A stretch of DNA of 64,000 nt from Rhyacophila brunnea (taxonomy: Eukaryota > Arthropoda > Insecta > Trichoptera > Rhyacophilidae). The stretch lies in the NCBI GenBank assembly GCA_022495005.1, contig JAGYXB010001065.1, forward strand, positions 357,493 to 421,492, written 5' to 3'. A model generated the notes under the pieces. The model did not search any database and had not been told where the DNA came from. It saw nothing but the letters and a program-made list of their open reading frames with translations. The position numbers and the translations under genes are program-made. Below are positions 24,478-37,026 of this stretch, one piece after another. Positions within the stretch are counted from its first letter, which is position 1. Every line of letters begins with the position of its first letter.

Positions 24478-25340
24478 TTAAGGCGAAGTCTTCACTGAGC
24501 CTTTTTTAAAGAGGCACCTAGCGGAAAAATACGAAGCTTGCAATTTGAGACATTTTTTTGATAATTTACAATTTCAACTGTATTAATGAATAAATATATA
24601 TTTGAAAACATTAAAAATAAAAATATTTTTTATTTTAAGTCAAAGACAAACTTACAATTGTAAAAAATGTAATAAAATGTGAATTTGTTCTATCGATCCG
24701 CACCCTATTATTACATATATTTTATGGTCATATTTATTATTAAAATTTAGTTTATTAAGTTTTCTAAGCATCACCTAAGCGATTTTTGACAAATTCATAG
24801 TTTTAATATTTTTTATATCTATTTTAAAAAACATCGATTTTTATAAAAAATATAAATGTGTATAACTTGAAATCCTTTTTATTTATATTAATATAAATAT
24901 TTTATTTATATTTATAAAAATAATTGATTTGATATAAATAAAAAGGATTTCAAGTTATACACATTTATATTTTTATAAAAATCGATGTTTTTTAAAATGG
25001 ATATAAAAAATATTAAAACTATGAATTTGTCAAAAATCGCTTAGGTGATGTTGGAAAACTTAATAAACTAAATTTTAATAATAAATATGACCATAAAATA
25101 TATGTAATAATAGGGTGCGGACCGATAGAACAAATTCACATTTTATTACATTTTTTACAATTGTAAGTTTGTCTTTGACTTAAAATAAAAAAAAAATATA
25201 TTTTTAATGTTTTCAGATACATATTTATTCATTAATATAGTTGAAATTCTAAATTATCAAAAAAATGTCTCAAATTGCAAGCTTCGTATTTTTCCGATAG
25301 GTGCCTCTTTAAAAAAGGCTCAGTGAAGACTTCGCCTTAA
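24478..25340. mobile_element. foldback family B, near-perfect 863-bp palindrome (B1)
   Basis: Flanked by TTAA at both ends (24478-24481 and 25337-25340). The left terminus GGCGAAGTCTTCACTGAGCC is repeated exactly in inverse at the right. The arms, about 430 bp each, stay almost identical through GCAAGCTTCGTATTTTTCCG (one mismatch in this block), ATTTTATTACATTTTTTACA and AAAAAGGATTTCAAGTTATA. They meet in an AT-rich centre near 24905 with a spacer of only about 50 bp. No coding capacity. The TTAA target points to the piggyBac or Sola3 group, but the terminus does not begin CCC, so the source transposase is unknown. Confidence 0.9.
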
Positions 25341-26003
25341 TATATCCTCTTAGCAATATAAGTCTTATAACAAATAAGTACTAGACTAAAAATATATAAA
25401 GAGATTTAATGAATATGTTTTATAAGAAAATATTAAGAAATTGTAGTTTTTATGAATTTATAGTTGTTGTGACTAAACGAGATGACTAGATATTATAATA
25501 TGCAAATAATTAGTAGAGATAGCTATATAAAACTCACATTAAAAATAATATCTTGGTAGATACCACTGTATGACGGCATTTGTCCTGCTTCTTTATCCAA
25601 TGGTTTATTTTGTGATATTTATGCGTTCTGCCCAACATGCACATTTCCATGCCATGTAACGCTATTTTTTTTTTGTTCACTTAAATTAAGAGTACAAGTT
25701 TAACATGCATAATATGTGAGAGTTGGTAGCATACATTGGTTGAACCAAGGCCTGAACAAAAACGATGCATGAGTGCGAGTGAGAAAGTATTTGGCACCCT
25801 TACAATCTCTGCGACACGCGCTAAAGTAAGATAAAAGGTCTAAATAATATCTGTGAGGTAGTTTCCAAAAGTATCGCCATCAAATCGGGGCGAAACGCTT
25901 CACATAGCGTCGATAACTTGCGAGCTCGAGTTGCTAAAATTGATATTTTTTGTGTTAAACATAAAGTCAATGGTAAATATTTTTAGTTAATTAAGTAGAA
26001 AAG
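25341..26003. other. spacer upstream of THAP-like exon
   Basis: AT-rich to 25720. Then a more balanced stretch (25740-25940, including GGGGCGAAACGCTTCACATAGC) leads up to the THAP-like exon at 26004. It could be a promoter or 5' end of the gene or transposon that owned that exon, but I see no defined motif. Confidence 0.35.
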
Positions 26004-26072
26004 ATGGTTCTGTGTGGTCTTAAAATGTGGTAGCCGTACTGATAAGCAAGAAGATGGTATTACGTTTCATAG
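26004..26072 (+). pseudogene. THAP-domain first exon remnant with splice donor
   Basis: ATG at 26004 begins MVLCGLK; after a one- or two-base shift the sequence reads CGSRTDKQEDGITFHR. This is the start of a THAP zinc finger (C-x4-C near residues 4-9, then the GITFHR strand). The last codon is split by AG/GTAAG, a consensus 5' splice site at 26073, the place where THAP genes and P-element-type transposases often have their first intron. The exon is short and frameshifted, and the downstream exons (HCH and AVPTIF motif) were not found. It could be a relic of a P-like transposon or a THAP gene. Confidence 0.55.
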
Positions 26073-26406
26073 GTAAGTTGATATAATTAGGTAAGTTGTG
26101 ATAATTTATTTGTATATTATTAAGTATTTTAACATAAAGTGACCTAGTGTCTCTTTAAAATAACTTAAATTATGGATATATTTACCTAATGGTTGCATTT
26201 TGACCGCTTAAAAATACTATATAACGTAAAAAAAAATAGAAAATTATATTTTAATTCTGAGCGTCTTTGCGAGCACTTTGGGCGAGCACTAGCGAAATGG
26301 TCTATGGTCTCGAACATTTGTAGACGAATGCGTTTGCTCGCCCACAAACCAAACGCAAGGCACGCGGCTTCATTTAGTAATGCAACGGGTGGCGTCTAGA
26401 TGTATC

Positions 26407-26720
26407 TATAGTCTAAGGGTTGAACAGTTTACGCTTAAGACGCGATGGGACATCACTTTTGAAGATACTATTCAGGCGTCCAAATGCACAAATGCTAGGT
26501 TGGTTCTGCGAACAATCATACATATCAAAGTCTATTAATTGAAATTTATAGTCCAAAATAGACGAAGTATTGACCCGCTCGGGCAGAGTGCCATTGATGA
26601 GGATTACTTTTGGTTCAGCAAATCGGTTTATCATTATGTTTGTTTTTGAGACATTTATCTTTAAACCTGCTTTGCGGCTTTCTCCAATTGTTTCGTCATA
26701 ATAGTAAGAAGAGGTCCGAG
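26407..26720 (-). pseudogene. old RTE reverse transcriptase fragment
   Basis: Minus-strand frame with GLKINVSKTNIMINRFAEPK, ILINGT, FGRLNSIFKSDVPSRLKRKL, collinear with the C-terminal RT half of the RTE copies at 23.6 and 27.4 kb but much diverged, with a scrambled middle (region of the YLG motif). It sits just outside the target duplication of the younger insertion at 26777 and is an independent older copy. Confidence 0.75.
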
Positions 26721-26805
26721 TAGCCTGGATAGTGATTTTAGGTGGCATTAAAAGAAATATATTAAGATATAAATATCATCATCATCATCATCAGCCTGAA
26801 TCTAT

Positions 26806-27441
26806 TTACTGCTGGATGAAGGCCTCTTCAAGTTGCTTCCACTTCTCTCGGTCCTGTGCATTGCGTTGCCACGTACTTCCGCAGAACTTTATCATTTCAT
26901 CGATCCAGCGGCCTCTAGGTCTACCTTGCGGACGTTTTGTACTTATTGTATACCACTGGATGACTAGACTTGTCCAACGATTGTCTCTTCTTCGAGCTAC
27001 GTGTCCAGCCCATCTCCATTTGAGGCTTTTAATAAACTCTATTACATCGCAAACCCTTGTCGGCTTCCTTATCCACTCATTCCTCTTTTTGTCCTTTCGC
27101 GTTATGCCCAGCATGCACCTCTCTATACCACATTGTGCTACTCTAAGTTTCTGGATCTCTCTTTTACTTAAGGTCCAGGTTTCACACGCATATGTGATCA
27201 CGGGAAGCACACACTGGTTGAACACTTTGCGCTTTAGGCACAGTGGATGGTCACTTTTGAAGACATTATTCAGGCGGCCAAAAGCACTCCAGCCTAGCTT
27301 TACTTTGCGAACAATTTCATCAAATATACATCCATCTATAGATACTTGTTGTCCCAGATAGATGTAGCTTTTCACCTGTTCGAGCTGAGTGCCATTGATG
27401 AGGATCTCTTTTTGGCCTGCAAAGCAGTTGAACATGACTTT
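26806..27441 (-). pseudogene. RTE RT C-terminal half (3' segment of the inverted copy)
   Basis: A minus-strand open frame reads VMFNCFAGQKEILINGTQ, YIYLGQQVSIDG, CVLPVITYACETWTL, KRNEWIRK, SLKWRWAGHVARRRDN and GRPRGRWIDE, then ends LEEAFIQQ. These are the RTE post-RT region including the conserved GH-ARRxD and GRPxxRW motifs near the C-terminus. It is undamaged to its stop, unlike its sibling at 24 kb, which has a frameshift and a stop in the same region. Confidence 0.9.
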
Positions 27442-28047
27442 CCAGAGGTATGGAAAAATGCCAGCATTGTCATTCTTCACAAAAAAGGTGACAGAGAAGA
27501 CCTAGCAAATTATCGTCCAATAAGTCTACTCCCTATTCTCTACAAGACGTTCACAAAAATTCTCTCAAACCGTCTGCAAGAGAGAACAAGCCGGATTTAG
27601 AGGAGGATACAGCACTATGGACCATATCCAAGTCGTCAGAGAAATCATAGACTATGAGAAGGCGTTTGATTCGATAAAGAAATGTTCAATACTCGACGCA
27701 CTCAGAAAACAAGGAATCCCTGGACGCTATATAAATAATTTCAATAATATATACAGTAGCGCAACAGCATCTGTAAATCTCCATAAACCATCGCGCAGAT
27801 TTCCTATCAGCAAAGGAGTCCGACAAGGTGATACAATCTCACCTAAACTATTTACAGCTACCCTTGAAGACTTATTCATGCAACTTGACTGGAATGACAA
27901 AGGGATCCCTATAAATGGAGAATACCTGAGTCATCTGCGCTTTGCCGATGACATAGTAATTTTCTCGCAAGACTCAGAAGACCTCCAAAGCAGAATGCAG
28001 GAACTCGCTGAAGTAAGCAACAAAGTAGGTTTGAAAATAAATGTAAC
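27442..28047 (+). pseudogene. RTE RT N-terminal/central part (inverted 5' segment)
   Basis: The plus-strand frame starts PEVWKNASIVILHKKGDRED, then NYRPISLLPILYKTFTKIL. After a small deletion/frameshift near 27590 it continues with the GFRGGYSTMDHIQ motif, then DYEKAFDSI (motif A), GVRQGDTISP (motif B) and LRFADDIVIF (motif C), ending at KINVT. Residues between REII and DYEKAF are missing compared with family RTs, so it is non-functional even apart from the inversion. Confidence 0.9.
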
Positions 28048-28057
28048 ATATAAATAT

Positions 28058-29643
28058 ATAGCATGGATAATATGATCACGTACAAAATTAACACATGCCC
28101 AATAGTAGAATAAAAAAATACGAGTAACAGTGTACAATTAGCATAAGTAATAGGTATATACCCAAAATTTAAATATCCTGGTGTAATTCAAGCGACGACT
28201 AACCCATTTGAGACAATCTTTTATAAAATCTATTTTTATTTAAATTTATTAATATAGTGTAGTCTGGTAGGTATGAGGTGTTTGAGAGAGTACCTAAAAA
28301 TATATATGATGGCCTTCCACCTTCAAAATATATTAAATAGTATTATATTTCACTCCAGTTTTAGTATATTATAAATCTTTTATCATTTACCTACTTCTAT
28401 AGTGGACTTTTTACCTTTGTCATTTAGCATAAAAAACGCTAAAAAACAGAAAAACTATATTTCACACATTTTCTTGGTTCTACTGTTAAGTTAACTTAAA
28501 ACATAAATAAATAAAAGAATTCAACGTCGACAAATATTTAAAGGAATTATTGAAATTAAATGAATAATAGATGAGTTATATCATTTCTGGTAATTAGTAA
28601 ATGTTTTATTCCGGTTATCCTTCAAAATCAAACATTTTCCCCAATGGGGTAATTTCATTGTCAAAGTAGAGGCACCCCTGGGTCTAAATATTTTGAACCC
28701 AGTTGACAGACGATATAGTTTGGTGGCATGCAGTCAGTTTTCTCTGTCTTTGTTGGCTTCAGCCAAAAAAGCTTCTGAACCAGACGATTCAGCTGATTTA
28801 TTCATGTGCGGTACTGCGATTGTATCCACCACTGTGCCATATAGGGATTGTAATACCGAATTAAAATATTAAGACAGGTATTTCCTATTGAATACTGGTA
28901 TTCGTGAAATATATGGGGGAAAAAACAGTTCATATCTAACAATAATTATATAAATATAAATCTCTTTCACATATTATTATTTTATCGCACCTGCCATTGC
29001 TGGTCTCCAAGGACATTGACGCATGCGAAATTATGTCTCATCTATTGCTGAAAATTATATGCGTTTCACTGAAGTATGCTCTTAATGATTTTACCATCGA
29101 TTTTACTAGAATTTTGTCAAGTGTTGTTCCAAAGTTGTCGTAGTTTTTTGTTTTTTTTTTCGAAAATTATATTTGGCCTGTTAGGTATTGCCAAGGCCTT
29201 TTTTCTAAATAAATGCAACATAACAGATCATTCATGACAGTGGTAGCTAATGGATTTCATATTAGTATTTGGCAGGAGTGCATTGTAAAATTACTCCCTT
29301 AAAAAAGCTTTTCGTTAAAAAAGGTATATAACTTATTAATTGATATCTGGAATTGTCTGTATAGATTTATTTAAACGATTAAAATATAACTCATCCTACC
29401 AGAAGCTAACATATTGATACATTTTTGAAATACTTAGTTTATGAATAATTGTAACCCAAATTCAGAGAAAGCCTTTATATAATTTATTAATTTATTGAAT
29501 AGGTACCACAAGTTTTATAGTGAAAAAATAACAGGTTCGATTATACAACGTACGGGTTCGTATGTATACAAAGACGGCTGCTCTACATAATAGGCTAACT
29601 AAATAATTATACTTAGGATCAATCACTGTATTTTTTTTTATTC
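28058..29643. other. spacer, no recognised gene
   Basis: AT-rich. A more balanced patch at 28640-28870 contains no recognisable protein motif on either strand. Confidence 0.4.
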
Positions 29644-31040
29644 TTAAGGGGGGACATGCTCGTCGAAGGTCAAAATTGAGTTTTTATTGTATTTTCAAAC
29701 CATGATCCTGGACACTCCTTAAACGTTGTAGATAATCTATTTATATAATTTTGAAGCCTTATTATCCTTTATAGTTATTTTAAACATTTGATGACTGCAT
29801 GAAGTATTTTTGTTACATAAAATAGTATTCTTTTAAACCTCTCGCTCTAATGTTTTAGAATATAGTCATATTTCGGTACATAACTGTGCAGTGGTGTTAA
29901 GATTTTTTACATTTATTAATTTTTAAACGCATTTATAAAACCATTAGTATAATTTATTACGAGATAATTTTTGTAAAATATTCACGATAAAAAATTATTT
30001 TGATAATCTCTGTGATCAAAATTTGACAAGAATTAGGCATTTTATTATTCAAAAAATCGGCAAGATTAACACATTTGAAGATGATTCTAAAGATATTTAT
30101 TATAAGCTATGTCTTTGACCATTCAAGTGTGATAAACATCTTATGAATAATGATTGCTTTATAATAATTATTGACCTAAGAATAAGGTAGTGTTTTTTTG
30201 AAATACGCCATTTCTTTTGTCATTCCCTAGTGGTTAAGCTACAACATACGGCCGTAGCCATAAATTGACAAACTATAATTAAAGTAGGGAGTAAAATTAT
30301 GTTAACGCGCGTGTTTGAACATGTACCTAACCGAATTTTTTTTATTTTTTTTTAAACAGTACATGTTCAAACACGCGCGTCAATATCATTTTACTCCCTA
30401 CTTCAATTATAGTTTGTCAATTTATGGCTACGGCCGTATGTTGTAGCTTAACCACTGGGGAATGACAAAAGAAATGGCGTATTTCAAAAAACACTACCTT
30501 ATTCTTAGGTCAATAATTATTATAAAGCAATCATTATTCATAAGATGTTTATCACACTTGAATGGTCAAAGACATAGCTTAAAATAAATATCTTTAGAAT
30601 CATCTTCAAATGTGTTAATCTTGCCGATTTTTTGAATAATAAAATGCCTAATTCTTGTCAAATTTGGGATCACAGAGATTATCAATATAATTTTTATCGT
30701 GAATATTTTACAAAAATTATCTCGTAATAAATTATGCTAATGGTTTTATAAATGCGTTTAAAAATTAATAAATGTAAAAAATCTTAACACCACTGCACAG
30801 TTATGTACCGAAATATGACTATATTCTAAAACATTAGAGCGAGAGGTTTAAAAGAATACTATTTTATGTAACAAAAATACTTTATGCAGTCATCAAATGT
30901 TTAAAATAACTATAAAGGATAATAAGGCTTCAAAAGTATATAAATATATCATCTACAACGTTTAAGGAGTGTCCAGGATCATGGTTTGAATATACAATAA
31001 AAACTCAATTTTGACCTTCGACGAGCATGTCCCCCCTTAA
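29644..31040. mobile_element. foldback family A, complete 1.4-kb palindrome (A3)
   Basis: TTAA at 29644-29647 and 31037-31040 flanks perfect termini GGGGGGACATGCTCGTCGAA and its inverse. The arms, about 690 bp each, stay nearly identical through TGATGACTGCAT, CCTCTCGCTCTAATGTTTTA, CGGTACATAACTGTGCAGTG, AACATACGGCCGTAGCCATA and AGTAGGGAGTAAAAT. They meet at an AT spacer (30335-30350) flanked by CATGTAC tracts. It is the youngest-looking copy. There is no ORF of significance, so it depends on an outside transposase. Transcripts would form a long hairpin. Confidence 0.92.
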
Positions 31041-31853
31041 TGCACCATTTTTTACGAAAAGAATTTTTGCTTTGGAAATAAACGAATTTGGTTTTCCCAT
31101 CATCAATTATTCTGTTTTTGATACACTAAATAACTCATTTTAACAAGACAAATGAAATGACTAACATCGTATTACTACTACAGTTAGAAATATATTGTGA
31201 TCGCATTGATTAAAGCTTTCGTGTCAATGTTACGTTTATGCGGAAAGGTATTTGTCAACAAATTTTCGAATAGAAATATATATAAGCACCAAAAGCTATA
31301 TAATAAAACTTCTAAGACTTTCTGTATAGATGATATAGATGGTTGATAATTTTTCTTTTGGGCGTCGTAATTTTGACATCTCTTGAATTCATTAATCTAT
31401 TTTCTTTATCCTGTAATTCTTAATTAACAAGATTTGAAAACCAACTCTTCTTTACAAAATGAGTGAACATGATTTCAATTTTTTTTTATATTTAATCAAA
31501 CATCGCGCTGATGTGTAAACAATGCTTGACTTTCCTTTTTTATGAACATTAGAATTTTTTAAATCTACATGATAGGTATGTATAGGACTATTATAGGTAA
31601 CATAATATTTTTTAATAATATTGAGATACAGAATTAAATAACTATTCCGATAACAAGATCTCGGCGATAACCGGAAGTAGCTGTAGTCGCATGTAGAAGA
31701 TTTCTCGTAGAAGATAGAAGTTACGTTTTTAATTTATATCAATTCATTCAATTCTATTCTCCTCTTAATAAATTATTATGATAGTTAAGTTAATTAAAAC
31801 TGTGTAATTATTGAGTTTGGAAGGACATAAACCATTATACCGACATTCCCTTT
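31041..31853. other. AT-rich spacer, nothing recognised
   Basis: No feature seen. Confidence 0.4.
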
Positions 31854-31961
31854 CAGTGCTCAAAACACGCCTGGCGTGTGGCCATTACATACATATACAT
31901 TCACTGCTGACCAGTTAATTATCATGCTAATTGCTACACGCCAGGGGTGTCTTGAGTACTG
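31854..31961. mobile_element. short hAT-like foldback MITE
   Basis: The left arm CAGTGCTCAAAACACGCCTG and the right arm (reverse complement CAGTACTCAAGACACCCCTG) form inverted repeats of about 35 bp that continue GCGTGT. The CAG... termini fit hAT elements, but an 8-bp target duplication is not evident. About 108 bp, non-coding. Confidence 0.6.
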
Positions 31962-34900
31962 GCCTAGATGTGGTAATTAACTGGTGATGAAATCGGTGCA
32001 GGTATTTATGAATTAAATAATTAGGAAAACACACATAATGACTAAATAAGTAAAAGTGAAAGTAACATATTAAATATATCGATGACCCAATCATATTTTT
32101 TTTATAATTGAGAAATGTCTTTTATTGGTATTTATAGTAAAGTTGTTGTAAAAACACATAGGTAGGTACCGTGAAAATCATTTTGTATAAAAATATATAT
32201 CTACCTTATAAATTTTAAAACAATATATCTGTTTAAATACAAGAAAAATAAAGAGCGATAATTACTATTAATAAGAATACAATAATTGTTAACATTATTA
32301 GGTTATTAACACAACTTTTAAGAGTAGGTACATTATCAATGACACGTAGACAATAAACTCTTGTTCGACAGTAGTTATACGTATTTGTATTATGGATGGA
32401 TCTAGTATTTGAATACGTAGTATTATAGTTAATTAAATCGTCATACTCCTGCATAATATATATACTATGCGCGTAAACTACTGCTAATTCAATATGGAAT
32501 GGAATAATGAGATGACGTTGCAACTGATTAATGGATGCGAAAAACGTGGGATTCAAAACATGAGCATCATATTTAGAGAAACAAAGTTAACAAAAGTTAT
32601 TGAATTAAAACAAAAAGTGAACAGTCTTTTTAGATCTTTCTGAAGAAAAAAAGTCGGCTAATAACTTTAACCCGTATATTCCCCTGCTCTAGTAAAGTTG
32701 TGTCATCCACCACCGCGACAACTAAGTTTTTATCCCTGAAATTTTCTGCCACTGACCGGAGCGCGTCTTATCGAAAACTTATCAGAAAGTAAGGCAGAGG
32801 TAATTTTTCCGCCAACATGTAGGCTTTGGAGACCGCATTCTAACATCGCCCATTCATGCTACGCCGCCAAATCCTACTACTTATCGAACTGAGTACGTAC
32901 ATTGCAATAACCTTTGGTGCAAACATTCCCACGCGATAAGAACATTCAGAAGATAGAACAATACGTATATTATCGTATAATGTTGTCTTTATTTAATTAT
33001 TTTTAAATACTTACTCAAAAACAGGTATCACCTTTTTGTATTTACGTGTCATAATAACGAGTGGCGTAGTACCAATGGTTAACAACATGGGTAAATTATA
33101 AATTGGAAAAAAAATAAAAGTTTATGGAAAAAATATATTTGTAATTTCTGCCCTGCAGTCTCCGCAAAGTGATAGTAAAAATAAAATTTAAAAAAATGCA
33201 ATATTTATTTTATACTTATACAAGCAGAAGATTTGACCAGTAAAATGCACATAGTCATTGAAAACACCGAGGAAAGAAATACGATATTTTTGAATTTACA
33301 AGTAGAAGGTATAACCACCCAAAATACCATGCTGGCGATAAACTGATGATAAGCGATTTACATCAGATGCTCCATTGAAAATCTATTTAAGTGAGATTGT
33401 CATACATTTATAATTAGAAACTATGACCACCCATGAACATTAAATTTACTGGTGTCAAACCATTTAACTCAAATTTAATGCTTGCTCGTATCATTACAAT
33501 GATGACCTTTCGGCCGGCTCAAGCGCAATATTGCGAATATGATAACGAATAGCCAATATTCTCTTATTAAAAAATCCCCAAGTTTATTTCTCGTGCCATA
33601 TGTGGCACCCATGTGGCACGTAGTTCGTCAGCACTGATCGAAGGGACACACAAAAAGGCAGAGCGTTGTACGCGCGCAAATTTCGCAAGTTCGGAACTCA
33701 ACGGAAATACACCGTATTTAATATTAGCAGATAGCAAAATGAATAATATGACGAAGCGCAGCGAAACGACAAAGCATACAGAAAATGACGCAAGCACCGT
33801 TTTGCCTCGCAGTGCGACGATTCAACTAAAATACTACGTACCTATTCAAATACATAATCCAAACTGTTCTGCGCTTGAGTATGTTTTCATACTAAATACG
33901 ATTTATAACCGTATGTATTCAGTGTAGCTACAAATGCGAATGAATATTTTTTGCATAGATATTGAAAATATAGAACAGAAAAAAAAGAAACAAACTAATC
34001 GTTAGGTTAGATTTTGATTAGAGTAATAGTATTATTATCCTACAACTTGATAATCATTGTTGATACGATAAAAAATATTCTTATAAAAAATATGTAGGTA
34101 AGTACCTATTTTTAAATGTTCTTATTTTTCGCCATTAATGAGATATGACAAAAAAGAACTAAAATCCATCCGCCATTTTCCAAAATGTCAGCCGAAGCAT
34201 AGCGTGCACCTACGGGTGTTAATTTGTAGTATGTCAGTGGGCACTATATGCACAATAATGCAAAATAATATCTTATTATGAAAAAGATTCCTTTCTATGG
34301 AAATTATTTCCAGGTAAAAAGGTGTTTTTTATGTAATGTAACTGGACTTAATGATTAGGCTATAACAACCACAAAGAGACCAACTTTACTACAATTTATT
34401 TGTTAAATAAAATTATACCAGCAGAACCAACAGCTGACGACAGCCAGCTACCTCGCTAAGCCTTGCTGGTCGCTTGGCGTCCTAATCTAATTAGAATCAA
34501 GTCAAGACAATTAGTCAAGACAAGTCTTGGATTTTAATAAAATAATGACATAAGTCTAATCATTATTAAACCCTCTGACTTTTGACGATAATTAATTCAT
34601 GTAAAAGGTAGTTTGGATGGAGTCATAGTTTTTTCATTGGGACGGATTTTTGCTCACTTTGATGCGATTCATTGACAGGATAATTATTTTTTATGATTTT
34701 AGATTATTGCAGTAACAATAATACGTATTATTTATTCAATAAAAAAAGATCCCATAATATCCAAAAAATTACTAAGAACTATTTCTAGTGAAAGGTCTTT
34801 GTATACTGCCAACTGAAAAAATTTCCACGTGCTTAATTTACTATTTAACAAATTATCTGGATGAAAACATAAAAAATGTTATTATTTTTATCACGTACAA

Positions 34901-37026
34901 AAATACAGAAAAATAAAATTGAGTTTATTTATAATTATTAACCACTTTACTCCAGAGTGTTCGGCTTCAAACAATCTAGCATGTAACATGGATTATTCCA
35001 GTATTGTATAATATAAATTATTATATCCTATATGACCACACGAAAGTCAAAAAAATGTATTCTAAAAAATATTATATTAATTGTGCAGTAGATATTTACA
35101 ATTATACTTACCTATATGCATACTGTATTATACTTACAGGTAATAAAAGATAAAATACCAAACAATACGCGTATCCAAATGTCATTATTTACAATATTAA
35201 AAAATGAAAAATAATAAAAAAATTAAGATGAATCATTATGTACCTGATGTGAAATTTAATTATTATTTATAAATATACGTATTGAGTATTAATAGTTACT
35301 TAAATATAAAAGAAGAAAAAAGGTTATTGCAATTTTATTCTTATTTCTAATTATTATTATTAAAAGTATAAACACCATGAATTAATTATTTGGGAATAAC
35401 GTGACATGAATTTCATTTATTATGTTTTTAATATCTATGAATTATTCTGACGTAATGATTCGATATTTAAAAGTAATATTACGGCTGAAAAACAAACGAA
35501 ATGGTGTAGTCCTCTAAATAGGTATACACCCAGTGAGATAACATTTTAGGGTTAAGATCAAGGGATAATTCTAATCTTTTCCCCCTTGTAATAATCTCAT
35601 TGCGGCCTTATTAGATTTAAATAACTCATCGAATGTTGTAAAGAAACAAAGTATATTGAACGTTATAAACGCCGTAAGAGAAAACCACCAATATTTATTG
35701 GAAACGCGATTAGATGGTTTACTAGAGTCAAATTGAAATCTCCTGAAATGTGTAAGAATCGATGTGAAAACGGTAAAATATTGACAAAGTGCTGTTTAAA
35801 TAATACATTAGTACGTTTTAAAAATATTTTGGCAGAATAATATATTAAGTTGATTATAAACTAATAAAACCATATTATTTGTTATATTATTTAATAACAC
35901 TTAAACTATATACGGTATGAAGGTAGTTTATAAATAGATATTTCCATTTGTTTATCTCCGCAATTGAAAACAGGTTATCTCTACATCCGCTTTAAGAAGT
36001 TTATTTCACTTTGAAATTCCTTTTCGAAGCGGAAATTGTGAAAGGATGTTTCCGACATTATTTTTTCCATTTTAAAAGAGTCCTATTTACTTTTAAAATA
36101 ATAATTTGTAAATAAGTAGAACCAAATAATATTACCTTGAGCACCTTTTTACATTATTTATGATGTTAAGCAGAGTTACCCATAATAAAAGGTACGTACT
36201 TACTCATTGACTATTAAATTAGATATTTTTAAAGAAAATTTACTAATATGGGATAGTAAATATATTAGTATTAGATACTCTTCTTCTCATTGCGCTACTA
36301 CCATATTCCATCGAATTTTAGTGTTTATATAAGCATTGATATTCCGGAGATCCTTACCTATGCCTGTACCACCTTTTACTTTTCCCTGCGCGATCATTTT
36401 AATTAGCATTATTAAACTTTACAAAGTATTAAACTCTCCAGTTATGATTGACTATTATAGTACCAACATATTGCTCCTATTTATTTATATATATATAATA
36501 TTTGTATAATTGTAGTGATTAAATTATTGAAAAAATTAATGAATGAATGAATTGAACGTGGAACACTTAAGTTGTGATCAAATTGAGATGCATGTCACGT
36601 CACTGTCACGCTGTATTTGACACAAATTTAGTTTATGGTTTCGCCATTTTGCAGAATATTTTGAACGATCACCACCTCTCTAAATTCAATTATAGAGAGT
36701 GCCAACTCTGATGTATTAGTATTTTGAATTATTAATAATTATTCATGCTAGATTCAATTAATTTTAACAGTTTCTACGTGTGCGTATGTTAAAATTACTT
36801 GCGATATTATATCCATAGATAATATTTTGAACAGAACCCAACCTGCTGACCATAGATAATATTCTTATAGAAAATACATAGTGCTAACCATGGGCGTCGA
36901 CAGTGTGGTGCAAAGTGGTGCAACTGCACAACCTTTGGCTCAAAAACTTTTTTGATAATTATTGTATAATGTAACAATATTATTTACAAACTAATTTTAT
37001 ATAGCGAAAAATTTGGGTATGCAAAT
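31962..37026. other. 5-kb spacer with small unassigned patches
   Basis: Mostly AT-rich with no recognised gene. Patches of more balanced composition lie at 32640-32980 and 33480-33830. The latter carries overlapping ORFs on both strands (33613-33927 plus, 33567-33797 minus) with no family I know. A small imperfect hairpin (AGTGAGATAAC...AATCTCATTG) lies at 35529-35605. The stretch 36890-36960 (GGGCGTCGACAGTGTGGTGC) looks like a repeat edge but has no partner here. Confidence 0.35.

Larger units (their letters stand above)
26777..28047 (-). mobile_element. twin-primed (internally inverted) RTE LINE insertion
   Basis: A 10-bp direct repeat ATATAAATAT flanks the insert (26767-26776 and 28048-28057). 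The 3' half lies on the minus strand (27441-26777), ending in a (CAT)n/(ATG)n tail at 26777-26793. The 5' half lies on the plus strand (27442-28047). The inverted part ends at KINVT, and the 3' part begins with the codons for KVMFN that normally follow after a few residues, so only about 7 nt are lost. This is the arrangement produced by twin priming during target-primed reverse transcription, well known for L1. Confidence 0.9.

Noticed and set aside
26732..27361. 209-codon plus-strand ORF
   Set aside because: It is the antisense of the RTE reverse transcriptase C-terminus, which reads with clear motifs on the minus strand.
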